From Streptomyces sp. MMG1533 (lineage in GTDB: Bacteria > Actinomycetota > Actinomycetes > Streptomycetales > Streptomycetaceae), in assembly GCF_001279775.1 (NCBI RefSeq), contig NZ_LGDG01000123.1, positions 51,774-115,773 on the forward strand: 64,000 bases of DNA, given 5' to 3'. Both the position numbers and the translations under genes were made by a program. The notes beneath the pieces were generated by a model, which saw nothing but the letters and a program-made list of their open reading frames with translations, was not told the origin of the DNA and made no database searches. Below are positions 1-8,673 of this stretch, piece after piece. The number at the start of each line of letters is the position of its first letter. Within the stretch, counting starts at the first letter, position 1.

Positions 1-2
1 AA

Positions 3-563
3 CACGCCGCCCAGTGGCTGGACGAGACCCTCGCCGGGCTCGGGCTCGACCGCGTCCACCTCGCCGGCTCCTCCTACGGCGGCTGGCTCGCCCTGAACCA
101 GGCGCACCGCAGGCCCGACCGCCTCGCCTCGGTCACGCTGCTCGACCCCGGCGGCCTGGAGAAGGTGGGACTGCGCTTCTTCGTCTGGATCTTCGCCGGC
201 CTCTTCGCGACCTTCGCGCCCAAGGCACTGCGCCCACGCCTCGCGGCCTGGCTGGAGCAGCCGGTCCTCGTCGTACCGGAACTGCGCGCCATGATCAGGA
301 CGGCCGTCCGCGCCTACCGCATACGTCGGCCGTCCCCCCTCCCCCTGTCGGAGGACGAACTGTCCACCATCCGCACCCCGCTCTACCTGGTGCTCGGCAA
401 GCGCAGCCTGCTCGTGCACCCGCAGCGACAGGCGGAGCGCGTCCCCCGTCTGGTACCCGGCGCCCGCGCGGAGATCATCTCCGGCACGGGCCACGGACCG
501 CAGATCGACCACCCGGAGGAGATCAACCGCCGGATGCTGGACTTCATGAAGTCCGCCGAGTGA
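3..563 (+). CDS. alpha/beta hydrolase, 5' end outside the window
   Basis: The open frame runs in from the left edge, so only the C-terminal 186 residues are seen. The nucleophile elbow G-S-S-Y-G-G lies about 25 residues in. A late Asp region and the catalytic His in SGTGHGPQIDHPEEI near the C-terminus complete a plausible Ser-Asp-His triad. A cap-like insert full of Arg and Leu lies between them. The fold is clear but the substrate cannot be read. It converges on the M1 peptidase gene, and its stop codon lies inside the first unit of a 14-bp tandem repeat. Confidence 0.85.
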   Translation, partial: HAAQWLDETLAGLGLDRVHLAGSSYGGWLALNQAHRRPDRLASVTLLDPGGLEKVGLRFFVWIFAGLFATFAPKALRPRLAAWLEQPVLVVPELRAMIRTAVRAYRIRRPSPLPLSEDELSTIRTPLYLVLGKRSLLVHPQRQAERVPRLVPGARAEIISGTGHGPQIDHPEEINRRMLDFMKSAE

Positions 564-627
564 ATGCCGCCGAGTGCAGACGACCCAGTGAAGACCATCC
601 AGTGAAGGCCATCCAGTGAAGGCCATC
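558..627. repeat. five 14-bp tandem units starting over a stop codon
   Basis: Units begin at 558, 572, 586, 600 and 614. The last two are identical (cagtgaaggccatc) and the earlier ones increasingly degenerate. The first unit contains the TGA that ends the hydrolase frame, so the array looks like an expansion of the 3' end of that gene. Confidence 0.7.
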
Positions 628-640
628 GACCGACCGGCCG

Positions 641-2050
641 TCAGTCCTGGGCGGGCGCCGGCTTCCCGTCCCCGTACAGCCAGTCCGCCCAGACCGCGTC
701 GAAGTCCTTCCCTGGCGCCTGCTTCTCCACGTAGGCCGTGAAGTCGGCCGTGTCCGCGTTGCCGTGGCGGTGGGCGGCGGCCCAGCCGCGGAGGAGGGCG
801 CGGAAGGCGGTGTCGCCGACCGTCTGACGGATCTTGTGGAGGACCATCGCGCCGCGCTGGTAGACGGGGGTGCCGGAGATGTGCGCGGCGCTCGGCGGCT
901 TCGCGGGCGGGAAGGACCACAGGTCCTCGTCGGTCCGGTCGCCGTGGTCGTACAGCGCGTCGAAGGTCTCCTGGGCGCTGTCGCCGCCGTGCTCCTCCTG
1001 CCACAGCCACTCCGCGTACGTCGCGAAGCCCTCGTTGAGCCACATGTCCCGCCAGGTCTTCGGCGTGACCGAGTTGCCGTACCACTGGTGGGCGAGTTCG
1101 TGGACGAGGAGCTCGGTGTCGGGAACGCCGGGGAAGACGGGCCGGTTCTGGGTCTCCAGGGCGTAGCCCGCGTCGCCGTCGCGCTCGACGATCGCTCCGG
1201 TGGAGGAGAAGGGGTACGGCCCGAAGGTGTCCGCGGCCCACTCCATGACCTCGGGGATCCTTGCCTGCACCGTCCGGCCCGCCCCGGCCAGGGCGGGGTC
1301 GACGGCGACGTACACGGGCAGGCCGTCGGCGGTGGTGGAGCGGCGGATGTCGTAGTCACCGACGGCGACCGTGGCGACGTGACTCGCCATGGGTTCGGCG
1401 GTGCGCCAGGTGAACGCCGTACGGCCCCCGGTGCTCCGCTCGCTCACCAACTCGCCGTTGGACACGGCCCGCAGGCCCTTTGGCACGGTCACCTTGACCT
1501 CGTACGACGCCTTGTCGGAGGGGTGGTGGTTGCCGGGAAACCACGCCATCGAACCCGTCGGCTCCCCGAGGGCGAGCGCCCCGTCCGCGGTGCGCAGCCA
1601 GCCTTCCTCGGAGCCGTCCGGGTCGGTGATCGTCCCAGGCGTGCCGGAGTAGCGGACGGTCACGCGGAAGGTCTCGCCCTCGTCGAGAACGTCGTGCGGA
1701 CACACGGTCAGCTCCTGCCCGGCACGGTTCCAGCGGGCGCCCTTCCCGTCCACGGTGACTCCGCCGACGTCAAGCCCCTTGAGGTCGAGGTCGAAGGCGG
1801 AGAGGTCCCGGGTGGCTCGGGCGCTGATCGTCGCCGTGCCGGTGAGGTGGTCGGTGTCGGGCTCGTAGGCGAGGTCCAGGTCGTAGTGCGTGACGTCGTA
1901 CCCCCCGTTGCCCGCCCTCGGGAAGTACGGGTCGCCCGCACCGGAGCCGCCGGGGCTGCCGTGCACGCCGCCGCCACCGCCGCAGGCGGTCAGGGCGAGG
2001 GCGAGGAGCAGGGACGTGCAGGTCGGGACAACCGGTACGGATCGGGACAC
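641..2050 (-). CDS. M1 family metallopeptidase, lipoprotein
   Basis: A 469-residue zinc aminopeptidase of the gluzincin M1 family. The zinc site is HELAH at residues 317-321, with the third ligand Glu340 in NEGFATY, the usual 18-residue spacing. A Gly-Tyr-Ala-Leu-Glu segment near residue 299 replaces the usual GAMEN exopeptidase motif. The N-terminus has a hydrophobic signal ending in L-T-A-C followed by poly-Gly, a lipobox, so the enzyme should be anchored outside the membrane. It lacks the long C-terminal domain of PepN, which fits the short secreted Streptomyces class. It is divergent from the gene at 2092. Confidence 0.93.
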   Translation of the reverse strand: MSRSVPVVPTCTSLLLALALTACGGGGGVHGSPGGSGAGDPYFPRAGNGGYDVTHYDLDLAYEPDTDHLTGTATISARATRDLSAFDLDLKGLDVGGVTVDGKGARWNRAGQELTVCPHDVLDEGETFRVTVRYSGTPGTITDPDGSEEGWLRTADGALALGEPTGSMAWFPGNHHPSDKASYEVKVTVPKGLRAVSNGELVSERSTGGRTAFTWRTAEPMASHVATVAVGDYDIRRSTTADGLPVYVAVDPALAGAGRTVQARIPEVMEWAADTFGPYPFSSTGAIVERDGDAGYALETQNRPVFPGVPDTELLVHELAHQWYGNSVTPKTWRDMWLNEGFATYAEWLWQEEHGGDSAQETFDALYDHGDRTDEDLWSFPPAKPPSAAHISGTPVYQRGAMVLHKIRQTVGDTAFRALLRGWAAAHRHGNADTADFTAYVEKQAPGKDFDAVWADWLYGDGKPAPAQD

Positions 2051-2091
2051 GCCGGTGATCCTATGAGGAGACGCGTGACACCATCACGTAC

Positions 2092-2592
2092 GTGCTCGAC
2101 ATCGGCTACGCCCTCTCCAACCGCTTCCCGGACCCCCCGCAGACCGACTACCGCCGCGCGGACGTCCACGCCCTGCGCCACGACCTGTTCTGCGGGGACG
2201 TCTACCTCGCCGACACCAAGGCCGACCGGGAACTGTCCACGGCCTGGGGATGGGTCCCGGTGCTCGACTTCGCGTGGGCCCTGTGCGACATCGTCGAGCG
2301 GATCGACCGCGACCCGGCGGGCTCCCGCGCCTCCCGCCCCCAGCACGCGGAACTCGACTTCACCGAGTCCACCGACCGCATGCTCTTCGAGCGCCGCTTC
2401 GGCTGGGTGGACATCGAGGCCGACTGGATGCCGGCCGAGGAGCCCCCGCTGAGCTTCTCCCACACCGAACTCCGCAAGGAGGCCAGGGACTTCCTGCACG
2501 ACCTGATCGCCGACCTGGTCGACCTGCATGACGACCTGGGCGAGAACCCGGCGATCTGGACGCTCCAGTCGCGTTTCCCGCGGGTGGGGTGA
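2092..2592 (+). CDS. hypothetical protein, acidic, 166 aa
   Basis: I do not recognise the family. The frame has strong third-position GC bias. The protein is acidic and Trp-rich with no signal peptide or membrane segment, so it is probably cytoplasmic. The first usable start is GTG 2092. The nearest purine-rich site (gaggag, 2065-2070) is about 22 bases upstream, too far for a normal ribosome site. Codons between the two stay open in frame, so the real start may be non-canonical or the 5' end altered. Confidence 0.6.
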   Translation: MLDIGYALSNRFPDPPQTDYRRADVHALRHDLFCGDVYLADTKADRELSTAWGWVPVLDFAWALCDIVERIDRDPAGSRASRPQHAELDFTESTDRMLFERRFGWVDIEADWMPAEEPPLSFSHTELRKEARDFLHDLIADLVDLHDDLGENPAIWTLQSRFPRVG

Positions 2593-2611
2593 GCGCAGGG
2601 CACGCGCCGCC

Positions 2612-3289
2612 TCAGTCGCCGGACGGGGCGGGAGGCCGGGCACCTCCCAACATGATCAGGTCGCCCAGCTGCGTCCCGGCCGGCAGATGGCCCCGGGACA
2701 TGTACTCGTAGCCGGTGGTCAGCCGGGCGGTGTCCAGCCCCAACAACGACACGACGTCGTAGTGCTGGTCGTCGGCGAACACATACCGCCCGCCCTCACC
2801 GTCCTCCGGGTCCAGGGGTGTGCGGCGCAGGACCGATCCCAGCATCGCGCGATCCACCGGACCTGCCGCCAGCGGGAGGAACGGCTCGGGATCGGCGCCG
2901 ACGGGCTCGGGATACGCGCCGTCCGCTCCCCCCACCGGGTTCCCGTCCTCGTCGGTCTCGACCTCGTCGAAGTACCCCGGAAACGAGTCGTAGCAGTGCC
3001 TCAGCTCCCCGTCCTGGAACACCCGCATGTCCAGCACGTCCGAGTCGTAGACGTACGCGCTCAGTGTCGGCGCCCCGAGCAGTCGGCTCAGCGGGCCGGC
3101 CAGTCTGACCACGTCGGTCCCTTCGTCCGGGCAGATCACCGTGTGACGAGGCCCCACGGCCATGGCGTACCCCCGTATCGCCTCACCGCCCGATCCGGGC
3201 ACCCCGGCCGCCCCGGTCCCCCCGTCGAGCAACGGCACCACCTCACTGCACGTCCGCGCCACCAGCACGTTGCCGTAGAACGTCCCCAC
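2612..3289 (-). CDS. hypothetical protein, 225 aa
   Basis: Not recognised. The protein is acidic, Gly/Pro-rich and soluble, with no signal peptide or transmembrane helix. A central stretch rich in Asp and Glu (TDEDGNPVGG) suggests a flexible loop. It starts four bases from the end of the pentapeptide-repeat gene on the same strand, so the two are very likely co-transcribed. Codon bias is typical of the genome. Confidence 0.65.
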   Translation of the reverse strand: MGTFYGNVLVARTCSEVVPLLDGGTGAAGVPGSGGEAIRGYAMAVGPRHTVICPDEGTDVVRLAGPLSRLLGAPTLSAYVYDSDVLDMRVFQDGELRHCYDSFPGYFDEVETDEDGNPVGGADGAYPEPVGADPEPFLPLAAGPVDRAMLGSVLRRTPLDPEDGEGGRYVFADDQHYDVVSLLGLDTARLTTGYEYMSRGHLPAGTQLGDLIMLGGARPPAPSGD

Positions 3290-3293
3290 CCGC

Positions 3294-3989
3294 TCAGCCC
3301 TCCACCCGAATCCCCAGCTCAGCCGCCAACACCGGCGCCAGATCCAGCAGTTGGGCCGGACTGATCACCGCCCCCGCCAGCCGGTCCACGCCGCGTGCGA
3401 TCTCCAGCGAAGCGACCCCGCGCAGGTCGACGTCCTTGAGCGTGGCCGCGCTGAGATCGACCCCCTTCAGCTCGCAGTCCACGAACTCGACCCGCTCCAG
3501 CCGGGCACCCCCGAAGTCCGGCTCGACCAGGACGCAGCCCTGGAAGACGACGTCCTTGAGGCGGGCGGTGCGCAGGTTCAGGTAGTCGATCTTGCCGCCG
3601 CGGACCAGGACGCGCTCCAGGACGGCTCCGTGCAACTGCACCCCGCCGAGCCGGGCGTCGACCAACTCGACGTCACGCAGGGTCGACTCGGCCAGGTCGG
3701 TGCCCACACCCCGGACGCCGGTGAGGACCGAGTCCAGGACGCGCGCATGGTGCAGCCGGGTCTCGTCCAGCGCGCACCCCGTCAGCGCGCAGTCCATGAA
3801 ACGGGCGCCCCGCCCGTCCTGCCCGGCGAAGTCCGCCTCCGCGAACTCCAGCCCGTCGTAGTCCCCGTCCGGCTCCAACCCCCCACCGCCGTACGGCTCC
3901 AGCGGCGGCAGCCGCACCTCCGGCCGCCGAGCCGCCTTCATCCCGGCCCCGCCGGCCCCACCCGTCCCACCCACCGCTCTCCTCGCCAT
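3294..3989 (-). CDS. pentapeptide repeat protein
   Basis: From about residue 45 the sequence falls into five-residue steps of the A(D/N)LXX type, for example EFAEADFAGQD, LTGVRGVGTDLAE and VDLSAATLKDVDL. This predicts a right-handed quadrilateral beta-helix. Members range from DNA-gyrase protectors to proteins of unknown role, and nothing here decides which. I chose the ATG at 3989 over one 63 bases upstream because the extra residues are low-complexity and unlike the family. The downstream hypothetical gene is four bases away. Confidence 0.85.
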   Translation of the reverse strand: MARRAVGGTGGAGGAGMKAARRPEVRLPPLEPYGGGGLEPDGDYDGLEFAEADFAGQDGRGARFMDCALTGCALDETRLHHARVLDSVLTGVRGVGTDLAESTLRDVELVDARLGGVQLHGAVLERVLVRGGKIDYLNLRTARLKDVVFQGCVLVEPDFGGARLERVEFVDCELKGVDLSAATLKDVDLRGVASLEIARGVDRLAGAVISPAQLLDLAPVLAAELGIRVEG

Positions 3990-4075
3990 GCCCCCATGCT
4001 GCACCCCACCACTGACAATCACCCTGACCTGCGAAGACTCCCCCGATGTCACATTTCGAGGCCTCCATCAGTCGT

Positions 4076-4160
4076 ACTCACAAGACAGCGACTCACAAAA
4101 CAGCGGCCCAGGAACACCGCCCCAGGAACAGCACCCAGAAACAGCACTCAGGAACAGCAA
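4076..4160. repeat. degenerate 13-15-bp tandem repeat between divergent genes
   Basis: Six units at about 4076, 4091, 4106, 4121, 4135 and 4148 share the core caggaacagca or its variants. They occupy most of the intergenic space upstream of the FAD oxidoreductase and end just before its ribosome site. Confidence 0.6.
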
Positions 4161-4189
4161 GGCGACCCGACCAGAGGGAGACCCCAGCC

Positions 4190-5350
4190 ATGCACCGCAT
4201 CACCGTCATCGGCGGCGGCTTCGCCGGACTCACCGCCGCCGTCACCGCCGCCGAGGCGGGCGCCAAGGTCACCATCCACGAAGCGCACCACACCCTCGGC
4301 GGGCGGGCGCGGACCGCCGAGGGGCCGTACCGCACGAACGAAGGACCGCACGCCCTCTACAAAGGCGGCCCGCACTGGACCTGGCTCCAGCAGCGCGACC
4401 TCATCGGCCCGCTCGCGCCGATCCCGCCCCTGGAGGCGGCCCGGATGCGGTTGCGGCACAAGGGCGTGCTGCGCCGCACCCCACCCTTCGCGATGCTCAA
4501 GCTGCTGCGCCCGGGCGCCCGACAGGCGCCCGTCGACGTCGACTTCATGACCTGGGCGACCGAACAGGCCGGCGAGGAGGGGGCCCGCGCCGCCGCGCAC
4601 TACTCCGCCGTCGCCCTCTTCCACCACGACCCCGGCTCCCTGTCCGCCGCGTTCGTGCAGGAACGCCTGCGCCGTGCCACCAAGCTCCCGCCCGAGGCCC
4701 ACTACCCGCGCGGCGGCTGGGCCACCGTCATCGACCGGATGGCCGCCCGGGCCTGGAATCTGGGCGTCCGGATGGAGACGCTGTCCCGGGTCGACACCCT
4801 GCCCACCGACACTCCCGTGGTGGTCGCCACGTCACTCGACGCCGCCCGCCGCCTCCTCCGCGACGACTCCCTGACCTGGACCGGCGGCCGTACCACCCTC
4901 ATCGACCTCGGCGTACGCACCCGGCGCGGCGACGCCTTCGCCGTCTCCGACCTCGACTCCCCCGGCTGGATGGAACGGTTCACCGCCCAGGACCGCTCCC
5001 TCGCCCCCGCCGGCGAGCAGCTCATCCAGGGCCAGATCCCGATCGCCCCGCACGAGACGAAGGCCGACGGCATCGCCCGCGCCGAGCAGCTTCTCGACCT
5101 CGCCTTCGAGGGCTGGCGCGGGCGCGTCACCTGGCGGTCCGAGGCCGTCGCGAACGGCCGCACCGGCGCCGTCGACCTGCCGGGGACCAGCTGGCGCGAC
5201 CGGCCCGCCGTCGACCGCGGCGACGGCGTCTACCTCGCCGGCGACCAGGTCGCCGCCCCCGGCGTCCTGTCCGAGGTCTCCTTCAACAGCGCCCTGACCG
5301 CGGTCTCGCTCGCCCTCGGCCGGAGCGCTCTTGACCTCAAGCACGCTTGA
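4190..5350 (+). CDS. FAD-dependent oxidoreductase of the phytoene desaturase/amine oxidase type
   Basis: A 386-residue flavoprotein. The N-terminal dinucleotide fold is GGGFAGLTAA, then the ribose-binding Glu (HEAHHTLGGRAR) and the GGRA motif typical of phytoene-desaturase-like and protoporphyrinogen-oxidase-like enzymes. The C-terminal FAD motif is YLAGDQVAAPGVLSEVSFNSAL. No carotenoid genes are nearby, so the substrate is open. ATG 4190 is chosen because it begins the Rossmann strand directly and follows agaggga. The next gene starts 53 bases downstream on the same strand. Confidence 0.85.
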   Translation: MHRITVIGGGFAGLTAAVTAAEAGAKVTIHEAHHTLGGRARTAEGPYRTNEGPHALYKGGPHWTWLQQRDLIGPLAPIPPLEAARMRLRHKGVLRRTPPFAMLKLLRPGARQAPVDVDFMTWATEQAGEEGARAAAHYSAVALFHHDPGSLSAAFVQERLRRATKLPPEAHYPRGGWATVIDRMAARAWNLGVRMETLSRVDTLPTDTPVVVATSLDAARRLLRDDSLTWTGGRTTLIDLGVRTRRGDAFAVSDLDSPGWMERFTAQDRSLAPAGEQLIQGQIPIAPHETKADGIARAEQLLDLAFEGWRGRVTWRSEAVANGRTGAVDLPGTSWRDRPAVDRGDGVYLAGDQVAAPGVLSEVSFNSALTAVSLALGRSALDLKHA

Positions 5351-5403
5351 GGTTGAAGAGTGGCGTCCTGACCACAGCACCAGCAACCGATGGGGGACCT
5401 CAC

Positions 5404-6384
5404 ATGCACGCCATCCGCCTGCACGCCTTCGGCCCGGCCGACAACCTCACCCACGAGCAGGTCGACGACCCCCGGCCCGGCCCCGGCCAGGTCCGTATCG
5501 CCGTGGAAGCGGCCGGCGTCCACCTCCTGGACACCGCCCTGCGCGAGGGCGTGCAGGGCCCCCTCCCCGCGCTGCCCACCCTGCCCACGATCCCCGGCCG
5601 CGAGGTCGCCGGCGTCGTCGAGTCCCTCGGCGAGGGCGTCTCCGTGCCGTGGCTCGGCAAGCGCGTGGTCGCCCACCTCGGGTTCGCCCCGGGCGGCTAC
5701 GCCGAACTCGCCGTCACCGAGGTCGAACGCGTCCACGAGATCCCCGCGAACCTGGACTTCGCCCAGGCCGTCGCCATGATCGGCACGGGCCGTACGACGA
5801 TGGGGATCCTGCAGTTCGCCGAGCTGGGCCCCGACGCGGTCGCCGTGATCCCGGCCGCCGCCGGAGGCATCGGCACCCTCCTCGTCCAGTACGCCAAGCA
5901 CGCCGGCGCCACCGTCATCGGCCTCGCCGGCGGCCCGGAGAAGGCCGCCCGCGTCCAGGCGAACGGCGCCGACCTCGCCGTCGACTACACGGACCCCGCC
6001 TGGCCGGACAAGATCCGCGCCTACCTCGGCGGCCGTACCGCCACCGTCGTCTTCGACGGCGTCGGCGGCGACGTCGCCCGCGAGACCGTCGCCCTCCTCG
6101 GCCCCGGCGGCAAGCACCTCGTCTTCGGCTGGTCCGGGGCCGGCATCCACGACGGCAAGCCCTACCTCGTCGACGGAGTGTCCGAGCAGGTCCTCGGCCC
6201 CGTGATGATGCAGAGGGCCGGCGGCCCCAACCCCGTACGCACCCTCGAACTGCGCGCCCTCACCCAGGCCGCCGAGGGCCGCCTCACCCCCGCCGTACAG
6301 CGCTTCCCACTCTCCGAGGCGGCCGCCGCGCACCGGGCCCTGGAGACCCGCGGAACGACCGGAAAGGTAGTCCTGGAACCATGA
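5404..6384 (+). CDS. zinc-binding dehydrogenase, quinone oxidoreductase-like
   Basis: A 326-residue medium-chain dehydrogenase/reductase. The GroES-like N-terminal domain spans about residues 1-125. A Rossmann domain follows with AAAGGIGTLLVQYAK and FDGVGGD. Zinc ligands are absent, so it belongs to the NADPH:quinone oxidoreductase (QOR) branch. ATG 5404 follows gatgggggacct, a good ribosome site. The stop overlaps the start of the exporter gene (ATGA), which implies translational coupling and a shared role, possibly detoxification and export of a reactive compound. Confidence 0.9.
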   Translation: MHAIRLHAFGPADNLTHEQVDDPRPGPGQVRIAVEAAGVHLLDTALREGVQGPLPALPTLPTIPGREVAGVVESLGEGVSVPWLGKRVVAHLGFAPGGYAELAVTEVERVHEIPANLDFAQAVAMIGTGRTTMGILQFAELGPDAVAVIPAAAGGIGTLLVQYAKHAGATVIGLAGGPEKAARVQANGADLAVDYTDPAWPDKIRAYLGGRTATVVFDGVGGDVARETVALLGPGGKHLVFGWSGAGIHDGKPYLVDGVSEQVLGPVMMQRAGGPNPVRTLELRALTQAAEGRLTPAVQRFPLSEAAAAHRALETRGTTGKVVLEP

Positions 6385-7922
6385 CCTCTGCGAATGCGAC
6401 AGGCCCCGATCCGTGGTCTGCTGACCGGGTGAGCGTCGCTCCGCCAGGTGATCACGTGAACGCCGACCCCCGCCGCTGGTGGGGCCTGGTGATCATCGCC
6501 CTCGCGCAGCTGATGGTCGTCCTCGACGCGACCATCGTGAACATCGCGCTCCCTTCCGCACAGCGCGACCTGGGCATCTCCGACGGCAACCGGCAATGGG
6601 TCATCACCGCCTACACGCTCGCCTTCGGCGGCCTCCTCCTGCTCGGCGGCCGGATCGCCGACCTGGTGGGTCGCAAACGCACCTTCGTCATCGGCCTCGT
6701 CGGCTTCGCCGCCGCCTCCGCACTCGGCGGCGCCGCCACCACCCCCGCCATGCTCTTCGGCGCCCGCGCCCTCCAGGGCGCCTTCGCCGCCCTGCTGGCC
6801 CCCTCCGCGCTCTCCCTGCTGACGACGACCTTCACCGACCCCAAGGAACGCGGAAAGGCCTTCGGCATCTACGGCGCCCTCGCCGGCAGCGGCGCCGCGA
6901 TCGGCTTCATCGTCGGCGGTCTGCTCACCGAGTACCTGGACTGGCGCTGGTGTCTCTACGTCAACGTCCCCATCGCCGTCGCGGCCGTCTTCGGCGCCCT
7001 CGCCCTGCTGCACGACCGCCCCGGCCGCACCGGCGCCCGCCTCGACGTCCCCGGCGTCCTGCTCGGCTGCGGCGGCCTGGTCTCGATCGTCTACGGCTTC
7101 AGCGAGGCCGAGCCCCGGGGCTGGACCGACCCCCTGGTCCTCACGCTCTTGGCGGCAGGAGTCGTACTCCTCGCGGCGTTCGTGTGGTGGCAGTCCCGGG
7201 CCCCGATGCCCCTGCTGCCCCTCCACGTCATCAAGGACCGCAACCGCGCCGGCTGCTTCCTGACCATGGGCCTCGCCGTCATCGGCATGTTCGGCCTGTT
7301 CCTGTTCATGACGTACTACCTGCAGGTCGTCCTCGAGTACTCGCCGGTCAAGACCGGCCTCGCCTTCCTGCCGCTGACCGCCTCCATCATCACCGGCTCC
7401 ACGCAGATCTCCGCCCGGCTGATAAACCGCGTACCGCCGCGCATGCTGATGGTCCCCGGCATGCTCCTCGCGGCGAGCGGCATGGTGATCCTCACGCAGC
7501 TGACCGTGGACAGCGGGTACGCCACCGACATCCTCCCCGCGCTGATCCTGATGGGCCTCGGCATGGGCCTGACCTTCATGCCGGTGTTCTCCACCGCGAC
7601 CGCGGGCGTCGCCCCGCAGGACTCGGGCGTCACCTCGGCGACCCTCAACACCTCGCAGCAGGTCGGCGGTTCCATCGGCACGGCCCTCCTGAACACGATC
7701 GCCACGACCAGCACCACGGCCTACGTCACCGCCCACCTCGGCGACGGCGGCCCGCAGGCCCTGATCGCCAAGGAGGCCGTCGTCCACGGCTACACGGTCG
7801 CCATCTGGTGGGCCGCCGGCATCATGCTGCTGGCCGGCCTGGTCGCGGGCCTGATGGTGACGACGAAGCCGCCGAAGCGGGGCGTCCCGGCGCAGGACGC
7901 GGTACCGGAGTCGGTGGCCTGA
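6381..7922 (+). CDS. MFS transporter, DHA2 (EmrB/QacA) drug exporter
   Basis: A 513-residue protein with about 14 predicted transmembrane helices. It has the DHA2 motif LDATIVNIALPSAQRDL in helix 1, the loop motif GRIADLVGRKR between helices 2 and 3, and the helix-5 motif around GAAIGFIVGGLLTEYLDWRW. These proteins expel hydrophobic or cationic compounds using proton motive force. Its ATG sits inside the stop codon of the oxidoreductase gene (ATGA overlap), so the pair is translationally coupled. Confidence 0.94.
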   Translation: MTSANATGPDPWSADRVSVAPPGDHVNADPRRWWGLVIIALAQLMVVLDATIVNIALPSAQRDLGISDGNRQWVITAYTLAFGGLLLLGGRIADLVGRKRTFVIGLVGFAAASALGGAATTPAMLFGARALQGAFAALLAPSALSLLTTTFTDPKERGKAFGIYGALAGSGAAIGFIVGGLLTEYLDWRWCLYVNVPIAVAAVFGALALLHDRPGRTGARLDVPGVLLGCGGLVSIVYGFSEAEPRGWTDPLVLTLLAAGVVLLAAFVWWQSRAPMPLLPLHVIKDRNRAGCFLTMGLAVIGMFGLFLFMTYYLQVVLEYSPVKTGLAFLPLTASIITGSTQISARLINRVPPRMLMVPGMLLAASGMVILTQLTVDSGYATDILPALILMGLGMGLTFMPVFSTATAGVAPQDSGVTSATLNTSQQVGGSIGTALLNTIATTSTTAYVTAHLGDGGPQALIAKEAVVHGYTVAIWWAAGIMLLAGLVAGLMVTTKPPKRGVPAQDAVPESVA

Positions 7923-7985
7923 GAACGCCCACGGCCACGCCCAGTGCCGCCGCGCCACCCGATCCGAGCTGCTCCTGACCAGACG

Positions 7986-8639
7986 TCAACCCCTCACGGC
8001 GGGCACTGTCTCCTTCGGATTTCGCGCTTTCACCCGCCCTCTGACCAGCGAATAACACCCGAATCCGATCAGCATGGAAGCGAAATGCCCCAGATCGGTG
8101 AAGGTGCGACCGGCGACCAACGGCACCCCGTAGACGAGAAGCACGGCGACCGCGTACCCGTAACGCCAAGGGCTCGGGATCAGATACGCGAGGACGGCGA
8201 CCACGCCCGCCAGCGCGTAACTCACGCCGATGTCCAGCGTGTCGAGCGCCGACCGCGGAGCCATCCCGTGCCGGATCCCCCACAACAGCGCCCCCTCGCT
8301 GATCAGCGAGGCCAGCACGTGCGCGGCCACGCACACCGCGAGCCAGCGCGCGGTCCCGAGCCGGCGTTCGGCCGGGGCATGGAAAACGGAGTAGAGCACG
8401 GCGTACGGCAGCCAGCGGCCGCCGTCGATCCACATCGCGCTGGCGAACAGCACCCGGACCGGATTGCTCGACAGTTCATGGATATTGGTGGAGCGCTGCC
8501 GCAGAAACTCGTCCTCGAACTGAGGGGACATGCGGTGCATGGCCACCGTGGTGACGAACAGAACGGTCAGCCAGACATAGGTGCCGGGGGCGCTGCGGAC
8601 GTATGTCCACACCCTGTGGATGCCCCGGTCAATTCGCAT
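7986..8639 (-). CDS. rhomboid-like membrane protein
   Basis: A 217-residue protein with about six hydrophobic segments. The DIGVSYALAG segment carries the candidate nucleophile Ser, and TDLGHFASMLIGFG carries the candidate His. This matches the rhomboid-like group of actinobacteria, but the Ser motif is G-V-S-Y rather than the canonical G-x-S-G, so proteolytic activity is uncertain. ATG 8639 is preferred; GTG 8651 in the same frame is the alternative. It is divergent from the kinase gene at 8674. Confidence 0.75.
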   Translation of the reverse strand: MRIDRGIHRVWTYVRSAPGTYVWLTVLFVTTVAMHRMSPQFEDEFLRQRSTNIHELSSNPVRVLFASAMWIDGGRWLPYAVLYSVFHAPAERRLGTARWLAVCVAAHVLASLISEGALLWGIRHGMAPRSALDTLDIGVSYALAGVVAVLAYLIPSPWRYGYAVAVLLVYGVPLVAGRTFTDLGHFASMLIGFGCYSLVRGRVKARNPKETVPAVRG

Positions 8640-8673
8640 GAGGCGATTCACCCACGCCGGTAGTGTCCGCATC

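Noticed and set aside
764..2452. 562-codon plus-strand frame over the M1 peptidase gene
   Set aside because: It is the antisense shadow of a gene with clear zinc motifs. GC-rich codons open long frames on the opposite strand.
4190..7922. Carotenoid cluster suggested by the phytoene-desaturase-like gene
   Set aside because: No phytoene synthase, cyclase or GGPP synthase is nearby; the partners are a quinone oxidoreductase and an exporter.
6162..7958. 598-codon minus-strand frame over the DHA2 exporter
   Set aside because: Composition is Gly/Ala/Asp/His-rich shadow with no motifs; the plus frame has all MFS signatures.
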